This document shows positions 1-7,517 of a stretch of 60,026 bases of DNA, in pieces. The translations under genes were made by a program, and so were the position numbers. The stretch spans positions 1 to 60,026 of the forward strand of contig JBBPZM010000042.1 of the NCBI GenBank assembly GCA_038199035.1, given 5' to 3'. The notes beneath the pieces were generated by a model. That model worked only from the letters and a program-made list of their open reading frames with translations. It was not told where the DNA came from and ran no database searches. Numbering within the stretch: the first letter of the stretch is position 1; each line of letters opens with the position of its first letter. Source of the stretch: DATAEY01 sp038199035. GTDB taxonomy: Bacteria > Actinomycetota > Thermoleophilia > Solirubrobacterales > Solirubrobacteraceae.

Positions 1-104
1 GACACCGACGGCCCGACCGCGAACACCCGCCCAGGCGGCGGATCGCAATCGATGTCCAGCCCGCCAAGCAACTCGACCTTGATCTGAAACCACGTTCGCG
101 CCAC
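1..104 (-). CDS. pRiA4b ORF-3 family protein, N-terminal fragment
   Basis: Reading from a GTG at 104 toward the window edge gives an open frame of 34 codons with the phrases VELLGGLDIDCDPPPG and GRVFAVGPSV. From memory this resembles the start of plasmid pRiA4b ORF-3-like proteins, a family of unknown function often found on mobile or accessory DNA. The rest lies outside the window, so neither length nor function can be judged. It overlaps the apparent read-through tail of the FkbM methyltransferase in another frame. A short spurious frame cannot be excluded. Confidence 0.45.
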   Translation of the reverse strand, partial: MARTWFQIKVELLGGLDIDCDPPPGRVFAVGPSV

Positions 105-825
105 CGCGCCAGCAGCCTACGCAGGTATTGAGACAGCTTCTTAGGTGGCGGCCCTCTAGCGCGAACCCGCAGGAGCGCAGGAACTGGACAACGGCCGGGC
201 GCTCACCCGGGTTGACCTCTACCTGGATCGCGCGAGGGCGGTCGGCACCCGTGAGAACGCCCTCCATGCCTCGGAGCACCTCGAGCTCCTGACCGTCGAC
301 GTCGATCTTGACGAGGTCAGCCGGCCGAATGGCCTCGTCGGCCAAAAGCCGGTCGATGGTGGTGGCCAGCTTGAGCTCGGAGCTTCGTGAGCTTGGGCGC
401 GCCGCGGGATCGGGTCGGCCCGCCAGATGGCTGAAGGCGGTGCCAGCGTGCAGGTCGTCGTAGTCGAAGGCGAAGGTGCCGGGGGCGTTGGATAACGGAC
501 AGGACAGGACCCGCACCACGCGGTGCAGGCGGTTGAGGCTGACGTTGGTGAGGAGGCTGGCGGCGTTGGCGAGGTGTGGCTCGAAGGCGTAGACGATCCC
601 GTTCTCTAGGCGCGAGGCGGCCAGCAGCGTGAAGGCGCCGATGTTGGCCCCGATGTCGTAGAGGACGTCGTCGGGACGCAGCTCGCGGCGCAGCCACTGC
701 ACCGTGCCTTCCTCGCGCTCGAGCATGGTGTAGACGCGCACGAACTCGGCGTGGTCGGTGCAGCGAAACGCGTACTCGTGCTCTCCGTCGCGGACCGCGA
801 CCGTTGGGGTGAGCGTCTCAATCAT
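1..825 (-). CDS. FkbM family SAM-dependent methyltransferase, 3' end abnormal
   Basis: From ATG 825 the protein shows SAM motif I (DIGANIGAFTLLAA), an acidic ribose-binding stretch (VYAFEPH) and the FkbM signature VKIDVDGQELEVLRGM. The family O-methylates sugars or natural products and is common in polysaccharide loci. Recognisable homology stops near base 145 (EGRHL). The frame then runs with no stop to the window edge through unrelated sequence that also encodes a different protein start, so the true C-terminus is probably lost by rearrangement or misassembly. The frame is also open upstream to about base 1140, and the stretch ARLVVGGRGVSPIRAVSEV just before ATG 825 looks protein-like. The real start may therefore lie further upstream. 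Confidence 0.72.
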   Translation of the reverse strand, partial: MIETLTPTVAVRDGEHEYAFRCTDHAEFVRVYTMLEREEGTVQWLRRELRPDDVLYDIGANIGAFTLLAASRLENGIVYAFEPHLANAASLLTNVSLNRLHRVVRVLSCPLSNAPGTFAFDYDDLHAGTAFSHLAGRPDPAARPSSRSSELKLATTIDRLLADEAIRPADLVKIDVDGQELEVLRGMEGVLTGADRPRAIQVEVNPGERPAVVQFLRSCGFALEGRHLRSCLNTCVGCWRGGANVVSDQGRVAWRAGHRLRSAAWAGVRGRAVGV

Positions 826-1518
826 GCCGTGGCGCGTTACCTCGCTCACCGCCCTGATCGGCGAGACGCCCCGGCCACCAACGACCAGCCTGGCATTGAG
901 ACCGACGGCCGCCCATCCGCCCCGCAGCAGACCACGTTGCCATCGCCGCAGCCGTGTTCCCAGCGACTCTGATCCCCGGGCCGGGGGTTGTGCTCGCTCG
1001 GTGAGGTCGGTCGGTGCGGAACGGCGTGGTGGCCGGGTCGCTTGGCCCGCGATCCCCAGGCCCTCGCCCAGCGCGCTGGCTACCCACAAGCCGAAGCCCG
1101 TCGCGGCAAGCAGCCCGATCCCACGCGCGATCCCGACATCGACGTCGCCCCCGTCAAACAGCTCGAACAAGATGTCAAACGGCACCAGCAGGGCGGTGAA
1201 GGTCAACAAAGATTACGACCCCGACCGAGGTCGGGGTGCGCAGAATCGCTCGTAGCTGTCGCACCGGGGCAGAGTCGATCACGGAGCTATAAGGGAACTA
1301 AACCGGACCGCGAGAACGAATCCGTAGCAGGCTCGAGATTGGGCTGCGAGGACGCCCCCGCGGCAAGGCGGCCTTGCATCAACCTCCACTCGAGGTGTTG
1401 GGGACTCGCGAACCCTATGCGAGGCAGCGGCGGCCAGGACCGAGCCGGCGTACCGGCTGTCGCGGTTTGCTCCTCGCGCTGGTCGGCACGCGGAGCGTGC
1501 GCCACCGCGGTGCCTAGC
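826..1518. other. gene-poor eroded stretch
   Basis: About 690 bases with no confident intact gene. The part nearest the FkbM gene may encode its N-terminal extension. Bases 1040-1282 hold a frameshifted membrane-protein remnant on the minus strand. In 1283-1518 I see no convincing gene, RNA or repeat. The open frames on both strands here are the low-complexity Arg/Pro/Ala kind expected by chance at this GC content. Confidence 0.6.
1040..1282 (-). pseudogene. small membrane protein remnant, two frameshifts
   Basis: A GTG at 1282 opens VIDSAPVRQLRAILRTPTSV followed by a hydrophobic run. The sequence continues sensibly only after a frame change near 1205, giving TFTALLVPFDILFELFDGG and then GIARGIGLLAATGFGL. 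A second frame change near 1088 gives WVASALGEGLGIAG. Joined, this would be a protein of about 80 residues with two membrane segments. I do not recognise the family. The two shifts suggest decay or sequence error. It sits upstream of the FkbM gene on the same strand. Confidence 0.4.
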
Positions 1519-1680
1519 TCACGGACCCGAGATCCGGAACGGAAGGTCGTGGTAGACGAAGAGGAAGACCAGGATCGAGCCGATCACCACGATGACGACG
1601 ACGGCGGTGAGGACGAGCTCGAGGGTCGCGTTGCGTCCCCAGTTGCGCTGCCGGCGGTGTTGGTAGGGGCCGCGTGACAT
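1519..1680 (-). CDS. small single-pass membrane protein (53 aa)
   Basis: ATG 1680 to TGA 1519 encodes 53 residues: a basic N-terminus (SRGPYQHRRQRNWGRN), one hydrophobic helix around residues 20-43 (LVLTAVVVIVVIGSILVFLF) and a short tail ending in FRISGP. The positive-inside layout predicts a cytoplasmic N-terminus. The clean charge pattern, single helix and proper start and stop argue that it is real. No function is assigned. A TAGGCT hexamer lies about 15 nt upstream of the start as a possible -10 box. Confidence 0.65.
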   Translation of the reverse strand: MSRGPYQHRRQRNWGRNATLELVLTAVVVIVVIGSILVFLFVYHDLPFRISGP

Positions 1681-1775
1681 GGGTGATTCAAGCGCAGCCT
1701 AGACGCCGCCCCTGGGGAGCGCGCCGTGGGGATGACGCGTGGAAGCGGTGCCGGTGAGTGCCAGGGGGAGGCGAG

Positions 1776-2321
1776 ATGGGGATTCCAACAGTCGCAACGG
1801 CCCTCGCGCTCAGCGGCGGGCTTACGTGGGCGATGGGGGCCGCCGAGCCCACGGCCCAAGGACACCCCACGCGCAGCTTCGACGGCTCGTGCGACTTCTC
1901 GGGGACGGTCGTATTCGATCCGCCCCTGACCAACTTCGAGCGAGCGACGCGCCAGCGGGCCACGGCTGTCGGCCGCTGCTCGGGAAAGTTCACGACGGTC
2001 AACGGCCACAAGCATCAGCTCGACCACGAACGAGTCCTCTATCGGGCGACGTCCTCGGGAGACCTGTCGTGCGCTTCGAGCACGGCGAAGGGAGCCGGCA
2101 CACTCGAGTACGAGGGCCACAAGCTGCGCTTCCGCCTCTCCGAGGACCGGGTGACGGCCGGAGGCACCCTTGGGCTCGCCGGCAAGGCAGGGGGCGCTTT
2201 CGAGGCCGCGCTCGAGCCGACCGGCGACCTCGCGACGACGGTCAGGAAGTGCTCGGGCAAGGGCCTGCCTCAAACCGACGTCAAGTTCTCAGGCTCCTCG
2301 ACGCCGACGATCTCGGGCTGA
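1776..2321 (+). CDS. secreted hypothetical protein
   Basis: ATG 1776 is preceded by a strong Shine-Dalgarno stretch (AGGGGGAGG, about 1762-1770), preferred over the upstream in-frame GTG at 1758. The product is about 181 residues with a short hydrophobic, Ala-rich leader consistent with secretion. Conserved-looking elements are GSCDFSGTVVFDPPLT, a GRCSGKFTT segment and a late cysteine in VRKCSGKGL. Cysteines are spaced through the mature part and may form disulfides. No catalytic motif is visible and I do not recognise the family. Confidence 0.68.
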   Translation: MGIPTVATALALSGGLTWAMGAAEPTAQGHPTRSFDGSCDFSGTVVFDPPLTNFERATRQRATAVGRCSGKFTTVNGHKHQLDHERVLYRATSSGDLSCASSTAKGAGTLEYEGHKLRFRLSEDRVTAGGTLGLAGKAGGAFEAALEPTGDLATTVRKCSGKGLPQTDVKFSGSSTPTISG

Positions 2322-2408
2322 GGCCCGCGCCGCCGGGCGCGAAGGCTTCCTTCGCGACGACGTCTCGACAAGAATGGCTCTCCACTGTCTGCTTCACGGG
2401 AGGCCGGG

Positions 2409-3149
2409 ATGGCGACGCGCATCGACCACATCGAGGGCGGGATCTACCGGATCTCGAGCTGGACGCCGGAACTGGGCATCACCTTCAACCAGTTCCTGAT
2501 CGACGACGAGCGCCCGACACTTGTCCACACGGGCGCCTACGGCGACTACGAGGCGATTCGCAAGGCCATCGCCGAGGTGCTGGATCCGGCGCGGCTGGCC
2601 CATCTGGTGCTTCTCCACTGGGAGGGTGACGAGAACGGCGGCATGGACCGGTTCATGGCCGCGGCGCGGGACGCCGAGCTCGTCGGATCCGCCATGTCGA
2701 TCGCGCTCAACGCGCATGCCTTCGGGGTCGAGGAACGCGTGCGCGGGTTCGTCGACGGCGAGCGGCTCCAGTTGGGTCGTCACACCCTGCGCTTCCTCGA
2801 GACGCCCCACGTCCACCACTGGGACTCGATGATGGTGGTCGAGGAGTCCACCCACAGCCTCTTTCCCTCCGACCTCTACCTCCAGCCCGGCGACCAGCCG
2901 CCGGTCATCCGTGAGGACCTCTCGGCCGAGATGATCGAGGCCTACCGGGGGGCCGGGATCTTCGCGCACGAGGAGCCGGTGCGGGGGGTCGCGCAGCGCA
3001 TCGAGCGTCTGGCGCCCGCGTGGATCCACGCCATGCACGGCGCGACGATCGCCGGCGAGGCATTGCCCTACTACACGCGCGCGCTCCAAGAGCACGACTT
3101 CGCCTACCGGGGGCTCCTCCTGGGACGCGAGGTGGGCGCGGCGACCTAG
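2409..3149 (+). CDS. MBL-fold flavodiiron-type (ODP family) protein
   Basis: A 246-residue metallo-beta-lactamase-fold protein carrying the di-iron ligand pattern of flavodiiron/ODP proteins: H70-W-E72-G-D74 (the H-x-E-x-D motif), a HVHHWDSM segment at 134-141, D155 in LFPSDLY and H210 in HAMHG. Family members bind a non-heme di-iron site that reduces O2 or NO. This one lacks the C-terminal flavodoxin domain, so an external electron donor or a sensor role is possible. The start is supported by GGGAGG about 8 nt upstream. Its stop overlaps that of the convergent nitroreductase gene. Confidence 0.82.
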   Translation: MATRIDHIEGGIYRISSWTPELGITFNQFLIDDERPTLVHTGAYGDYEAIRKAIAEVLDPARLAHLVLLHWEGDENGGMDRFMAAARDAELVGSAMSIALNAHAFGVEERVRGFVDGERLQLGRHTLRFLETPHVHHWDSMMVVEESTHSLFPSDLYLQPGDQPPVIREDLSAEMIEAYRGAGIFAHEEPVRGVAQRIERLAPAWIHAMHGATIAGEALPYYTRALQEHDFAYRGLLLGREVGAAT

Positions 3150-3580
3150 CCCGGCGTCAGGGCGACGAGCGGGATGGGGCGGCTCGTCATCTTCTGGTAT
3201 CCGTCGTACCGATCGTCGTTGTTGTCGTTGACGATCTTCCACAAGCGGCCGTAGTCCGGCTCCGAGGGCTCGATGATGCGAGCGGTAGCCTGGTGGCGCG
3301 AGCGACCCACCTGGAGCTCGACCTGCGCTTGGGCGCGCAGGTTGTGCAACCAGGCCGGCGGTTGGTCGGCGCCGCCGTTGGAGGCGACGACCAGGTAGTC
3401 CCGACCGTCGCGGGCGTACACGAGGGCGTTCGTCCTGGTCGCCCCCGTGCGACGTCCCGTCGTGCGCAGCAGGAGCGTCGGAACTCCGATCATTCCGTGG
3501 CCGAGCCGCCCGTCGCTGCGGACATACAGCTGTTGGTGCAGGCGGAGGACCTGGGCAGTGAGCGTCTCGGCCACACCCAT
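3146..3580 (-). CDS. nitroreductase/deazaflavin (F420)-dependent oxidoreductase family
   Basis: A 144-residue protein of the Ddn-like split beta-barrel family, recognised by VPTLLLRTTGRRTGATRTN, DGRDYLVVASNGGAD and PPAWLHNLRAQAQVELQVG. These bind F420H2 (or FMN) and reduce quinones or nitro compounds; the physiological substrate is unknown. The start at 3580 (MGVAETLT) is chosen because a TAGACT -10-like hexamer lies 7 nt upstream, implying a leaderless transcript. It also removes a long Arg/Leu-rich upstream extension with no homology. It is convergent with the flavodiiron-type gene, and the two TAG stops share bases. Confidence 0.85.
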   Translation of the reverse strand: MGVAETLTAQVLRLHQQLYVRSDGRLGHGMIGVPTLLLRTTGRRTGATRTNALVYARDGRDYLVVASNGGADQPPAWLHNLRAQAQVELQVGRSRHQATARIIEPSEPDYGRLWKIVNDNNDDRYDGYQKMTSRPIPLVALTPG

Positions 3581-3587
3581 CGCGAGC

Positions 3588-3593
3588 AGTCTA
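3588..3593 (-). promoter_or_regulatory. -10 box of leaderless nitroreductase gene
   Basis: TAGACT on the minus strand, 7 nt before ATG 3580. The spacing puts the transcript start at or next to the start codon. No convincing -35 is seen. Confidence 0.5.
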
Positions 3594-3676
3594 TGTGCGC
3601 TGCCCGGGGCATGGAGTACGCCGGTGGGTCGCGGGGTACAACGCCGCAGAGCGATCGGAGCACAGGAGGCGACCAG

Positions 3677-3920
3677 GTGGCCAAGGACCACGGCTCGTCC
3701 GTCAAGGACGACAAGACCTATGAGGCGCTCCGCGACGACGGCGCGAGCAAGAAGGCGGCGCGGATCGCCAACGCCAAGGCCGGCGGGGGCAAGCCGCCCA
3801 AGCAGGGCGGCAAGTCGTCCAGGTACGAGGACCAGATAAGGGAGCAGCTGCAGAGGAAGGCCGCCGGGCCGCTCGACGATGGACAAGGGCCAGCTCATCG
3901 ACGCCCTGCGCAACCACTGA
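3677..3920 (+). pseudogene. Rho_N/DUF7218-like small protein, frameshifted
   Basis: GTG 3677 follows a strong AGGAGG (3664-3669). It encodes AKDHGSSVKDDKTYEALRDD then KKAARIANAKAGGGK and KSSRYEDQIREQLQRKAAG, typical of a small actinobacterial family annotated as Rho-termination-factor-like or DUF7218. The expected ending, MDKGQLIDALRNH, is present but in the +1 frame (about 3880-3920). One extra base around 3867-3875 (in GGGCCGCTCG) breaks the frame. The uncorrected frame runs on to a stop near 3940. Either a recent pseudogene or a one-base sequence error. Confidence 0.7.
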
Positions 3921-3936
3921 GGATCTCCCCGCGGCT

Positions 3937-4428
3937 TTGAGCAACACCGACGATCTCCTGCGCCGCGCCGAGGCCTACGCCGAGCGCTTCGACAAGGGCG
4001 GCCTGGCGGCCGCGCCGGGCATGAAGGTCGCTGTCGTGGCCTGCATGGACGCGCGCGTCAACCCCTACGCGCTGCTCGGACTCGAGGAGGGAGACGCGCA
4101 CGTCATCCGCAACGCCGGCGGGGTCGTCACCGACGACGCGATCCGCTCGCTGGCCATCTCCCAGCACCTGCTCGGGACCGAGGAGGTCGTCCTCCTCCAC
4201 CACACCGATTGCGGGATGCTCAGCTTCACCGACGAGGAGTTCGCGGCACGCCTCGAGCGGGAGGCGGGGCAGGCGCCGGCCTGGCGGGCCCACGCGTTCA
4301 GCGACCTAGAGGACGACGTCAGGGCCGGCATCCAACGCCTCCGCGAGAGCCCGTTCATCCCCCGCCGGGATCGGATCCGCGGGTTCGTCTACGAGGTCGA
4401 GAGCGGAAGGCTGCGCGAGGTCGTCTGA
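3937..4428 (+). CDS. beta-class carbonic anhydrase
   Basis: A 163-residue beta-carbonic anhydrase that interconverts CO2 and bicarbonate at a zinc site. The Zn/active-site motif C36-x-D38-x-R40 (ACMDAR) and the second ligand pair in LLHHTDCGM (His88/89, Cys92) are present, with the family motif VIRNAGGVVTDDAIRS between them. The length matches short single-domain bacterial forms. The only workable start is TTG 3937, 16 nt after the stop of the preceding small gene. The C-terminus (YEVESGRLREVV) is normal. Confidence 0.9.
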   Translation: MSNTDDLLRRAEAYAERFDKGGLAAAPGMKVAVVACMDARVNPYALLGLEEGDAHVIRNAGGVVTDDAIRSLAISQHLLGTEEVVLLHHTDCGMLSFTDEEFAARLEREAGQAPAWRAHAFSDLEDDVRAGIQRLRESPFIPRRDRIRGFVYEVESGRLREVV

Positions 4429-4464
4429 GGCCAGCTCCGCGAGGACGCCAGCGGCGAGCTCTAC

Positions 4465-5140
4465 GGCGGCGGATCGGGCCGATGGAACTACCCGCTGACC
4501 CTGAGCATCAGCGACGCCGTGCCACGGCACTGGGGGCCGGCAACGCCGCGTCCTCAAGGCCGACACGCAGACGCCGTTCAGCGCGCTGTGCACACATCGA
4601 TCGAGCGGCTGCTCGTGCACGAGTCGATCGCCGGCGAGTTGGTCCCCCAGCTCGTCGAGCGCGTGCGCGCGATGCGGCTGGGGGCGGCCCTGAGCTACGA
4701 CGACGACATGGGCTCGCTGATCTCCGACAAGCAGCTCGAGACGGTCAAGGGTCACGTCGAGGATGCCGTGAGCAAGGGGGCGAGCGTGCGGGCGGGCGGG
4801 CGCCCACGGCCCGACGTCGGCCCCTACTTCTACGAGCCGACGCTGCTCGGCGACGGGCGCGAGGACATGGACCTCTTCGCCGACGAGACCTTCGGCCCGG
4901 TGGTCGCGGTATCGCGCTTCTCCTCCGAGGGAAGAGGCGGTCGAGCGGGCCAACGAGCCGCTTCGGGGTTGAACTTCAGCGTGTGGACCCGGGACACCGA
5001 GCGCGGCCGGCGCCTGGCACGCGCCTCCAGGCGGGGACGGTAAACGTCAACGAGGGCTACATCGCGGCCTGGGGCTCGGTCGACGCGCCCATGGGCGGCC
5101 TCAAGGACTCCGGACTGGGCCGGCGCCACGGCGCGGAGGG
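4465..5140 (+). pseudogene. aldehyde/succinate-semialdehyde dehydrogenase pseudogene
   Basis: Scattered in three frames are clear pieces of one NAD(P)-dependent aldehyde dehydrogenase: WNYPLTLSISDAV near 4480, LKADTQTPFSAL near 4555, then SIERLLVHESIAGELVP, YFYEPTLLGD, DETFGPVVAVSRF and finally TVNVNEGYIAAWGSVDAPMG and KDSGLGRRHG near 5120. The stretch between TPFSAL and SIERLL is missing. This removes the nucleotide-binding loop, catalytic Glu and catalytic Cys, so the gene cannot make an active enzyme. At least three frameshifts are needed to join the remainder. The 3' end overlaps the tail of the convergent glycosyltransferase gene. Confidence 0.85.
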
Positions 5141-7383
5141 CCCTCGCCGGCGTCGATGGCGAAGCCGCCCGGCTCGGGAATGCGCAGCGGAGGTTCCGAG
5201 CTCGCGGTGGGCCCCAAGAGACTGCGGTAGAGCGCATCCAGCCGGCTGGCCAGGGCGTCAAGCGAATAGGCGCGGGCGACCTGGGCTCGCGCCGCGTTGC
5301 CGGCCGCCGTGGCCCGCGGAAGGTCCGCGAGCAGCCCCTGGACCGCCCGCGCGAAGGCTGCCTCGTCGGCCGGGTCAACCAGCCGTGCCGCCTCGCTCGA
5401 GCCGACCACCGCGGCCACGCCTCCGACCGCCGTGCTGACCACCGGCACGCCCGCCGCCCGAGCCTCGATGAGGGAGACCGGCGTTCCCTCGTTGTCGGAG
5501 GTGAGGACGACGACGTCGCTGGCGAAGTGCACGTCGGGCATGTCATGCCGCCAGCCGGCCCACACCAGGCGCGGCCCGAGCGCACGTGCCGCGGCCGAGG
5601 CGCGCAGCTCATCGCCCAGCTCGCCGTCGCCTACGACCAGGAACATGACGTCGCTCGAGGCGGCGAGCATGGTGGCGACGCGCAGGAAGCGGTCCACGCG
5701 CTTGATGGGCACGAGGCGGGCGGCGAGCGTGACGACGGTGGCCGTCGCCGGGATCGCGAGGCTGCGACGCAGGGCCTCCCGCCGCCGAACGCGCTCCTCG
5801 CCCGCCACCGTGAACGGGTTCAGGTCCAAGCCCAGCGGGATCACCTCGAAGCGCTCGGACGGGGCGATCCCCAGGCCCACCAGGTCGTCGCGCACCTGCT
5901 CGGACACGGCCACCAGCCGGTGCGTGCGGCGGGCGAGGAAGCGCTCGACCCACCGGTGGACGCGGCTGCGTCGCGGCGAGAAGTAGCCGGTGAGCGAATG
6001 GCCGTGGAAGGTGTGCACGCGCACGGCCCGGGGGCATGCCACCAGGGCGGCGATCCGCCCGAGCACGCCGGCCTTGGCGAGGTGGGTGTGGACCACGCGT
6101 GGGCGGGTCCGCCGGAGGGCTGCGACGAGCGCCGGAAGAGCGGCGACGTCGTGCCAGCCGAAGTCGCGCCGCAGCGCCGGCAGGCGCAGCGGCCGCACGC
6201 CCAGACGTTGGGCCAGGTGGTCCATGCTTCCCTCGGTCGGTGACTCGCACCCGCGGATGAGGGTCGTGCGGTAGCCGAGCGGCTCGAGCTCGCGGGCGAG
6301 CGAGATGGCGTGGATGGCCGGCCCTCCCACGTTGAGCCGCGAGATGATGCGGGCCAGCCCGATCGGCGCGCCGAGCGGATCGAGTGGGCGCCGCACGTTC
6401 CACCGCGGACTCTCCAGCAGCCCCAGCGCCACCGCACCGAGCGCCAGGCAGAGGACGGCAAGGCCCAGCAGCGCCGGGGCGCCCCGCTGCACGCCCGCCA
6501 CCGCCAAGGCGCACAGGCCGGCCTGCCCCACCCCCAGAGCGAGCGCCACCCGGCGCGCGGATCCCACGCGGGCCAGCAGCCGGTGGGTCAGGTGGTCACG
6601 GCCGCCGGTCAGCAGGGGAACGCCGGCGCGCGTCCGCGACACGACGACCAGCACGGTGTCGAGGATCGGCAAGCCGACGAGCATCGCCCCGGCGGCCAGG
6701 GCACTCGGGCCGAGGTGCGATCGCGACGTGGCCGTCGCCGCCAGGGCGGCGACGAGCAGGCCCAGCGTCATGCTGCCGCCGTCCCCGAGGAAGATGCGGG
6801 CCGGCGAGGCCAGGTTGTGGACAAGGAAGCCGGCGCAGGCGCCGGCGAGGGCGAAGCACAGGCCGGCCAGCGGTCCGTCGCCACCGGCCAGCGCGAGCGC
6901 CCCGGTGCCGGCCGCGCACACCGCGGCGAGCGTGGCCGCCGCTCCGTCGAGGTTGTCCATCAGGTTGAAGGCGTTGACGACGCCGATCACCCAGGCCGCG
7001 GTGATGACGACGTCGGCGGGCTTCCAGCCGATCACCTCCCATCCGTGACCGGTGACCGCGAGGACGACCCCGGCTCCGGCCTCCACCAGCACCCGCCACC
7101 TGGGCCTCACGGTGCGACGGTCGTCGAGCGTCCCCAGCGCCAGCATCCCGGCGGCGCATGCGCCGACGGCCAGCAGGCGCTGGCCGCCGCCCGTCCCGGC
7201 CATCGCCGCCAGCAGAAAGCCGGCGAACACGGCCGCTCCACCGAGGTAGGGCGTGGGGCGCGCATGGCCCTTGTAGCCGTGGGGGACGTCGTAGAAGTCG
7301 GCGCGGCGGGCAACTGCCGCGGCCACAGGGGTCAGGACGGCGGTGGCGGCGCCGGCGAGGGCCAGCATCGCGATCGGGCTCAT
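5101..7383 (-). CDS. fused polyprenyl-P sugar-1-phosphate transferase (WecA/MraY type) + GT4 glycosyltransferase
   Basis: One chain with two enzymes. The N-terminal half (about 325 residues, many membrane helices) has the PNPT motifs: DD in GTLDDRRTVRP, the NAFNLMDNLDG loop, FLGDGGSM and the HLTHRL loop. Such enzymes move a sugar-1-phosphate from UDP-sugar to undecaprenyl phosphate. The C-terminal half is a GT-B glycosyltransferase (ISRLNVGGPAIHAISLAREL, HTHLAKAGVLGR, GDGELGDELR, DNEGTPVSLIEA) that would add the next sugar. Start ATG 7383 (MSPIAML) is preferred; a TTG 14 codons upstream is possible. The last 20-odd residues are Pro/Arg-rich read-through into the neighbouring pseudogene. Confidence 0.88.
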   Translation of the reverse strand: MSPIAMLALAGAATAVLTPVAAAVARRADFYDVPHGYKGHARPTPYLGGAAVFAGFLLAAMAGTGGGQRLLAVGACAAGMLALGTLDDRRTVRPRWRVLVEAGAGVVLAVTGHGWEVIGWKPADVVITAAWVIGVVNAFNLMDNLDGAAATLAAVCAAGTGALALAGGDGPLAGLCFALAGACAGFLVHNLASPARIFLGDGGSMTLGLLVAALAATATSRSHLGPSALAAGAMLVGLPILDTVLVVVSRTRAGVPLLTGGRDHLTHRLLARVGSARRVALALGVGQAGLCALAVAGVQRGAPALLGLAVLCLALGAVALGLLESPRWNVRRPLDPLGAPIGLARIISRLNVGGPAIHAISLARELEPLGYRTTLIRGCESPTEGSMDHLAQRLGVRPLRLPALRRDFGWHDVAALPALVAALRRTRPRVVHTHLAKAGVLGRIAALVACPRAVRVHTFHGHSLTGYFSPRRSRVHRWVERFLARRTHRLVAVSEQVRDDLVGLGIAPSERFEVIPLGLDLNPFTVAGEERVRRREALRRSLAIPATATVVTLAARLVPIKRVDRFLRVATMLAASSDVMFLVVGDGELGDELRASAAARALGPRLVWAGWRHDMPDVHFASDVVVLTSDNEGTPVSLIEARAAGVPVVSTAVGGVAAVVGSSEAARLVDPADEAAFARAVQGLLADLPRATAAGNAARAQVARAYSLDALASRLDALYRSLLGPTASSEPPLRIPEPGGFAIDAGEGPPRRGAGPVRSP

Positions 7384-7517
7384 CGCGCGGCACCCGAGCG
7401 TGGCCAGGAGACCCGCAAGCGCCAACCGTATCCCAGCCCCGTGGAGGGCTCCCAGCGGCTATGTTTGCCCCGGCTCGCGACCGTTCCTCTCCCGCGGGCC
7501 GGTCCCCGAAAGGACGG

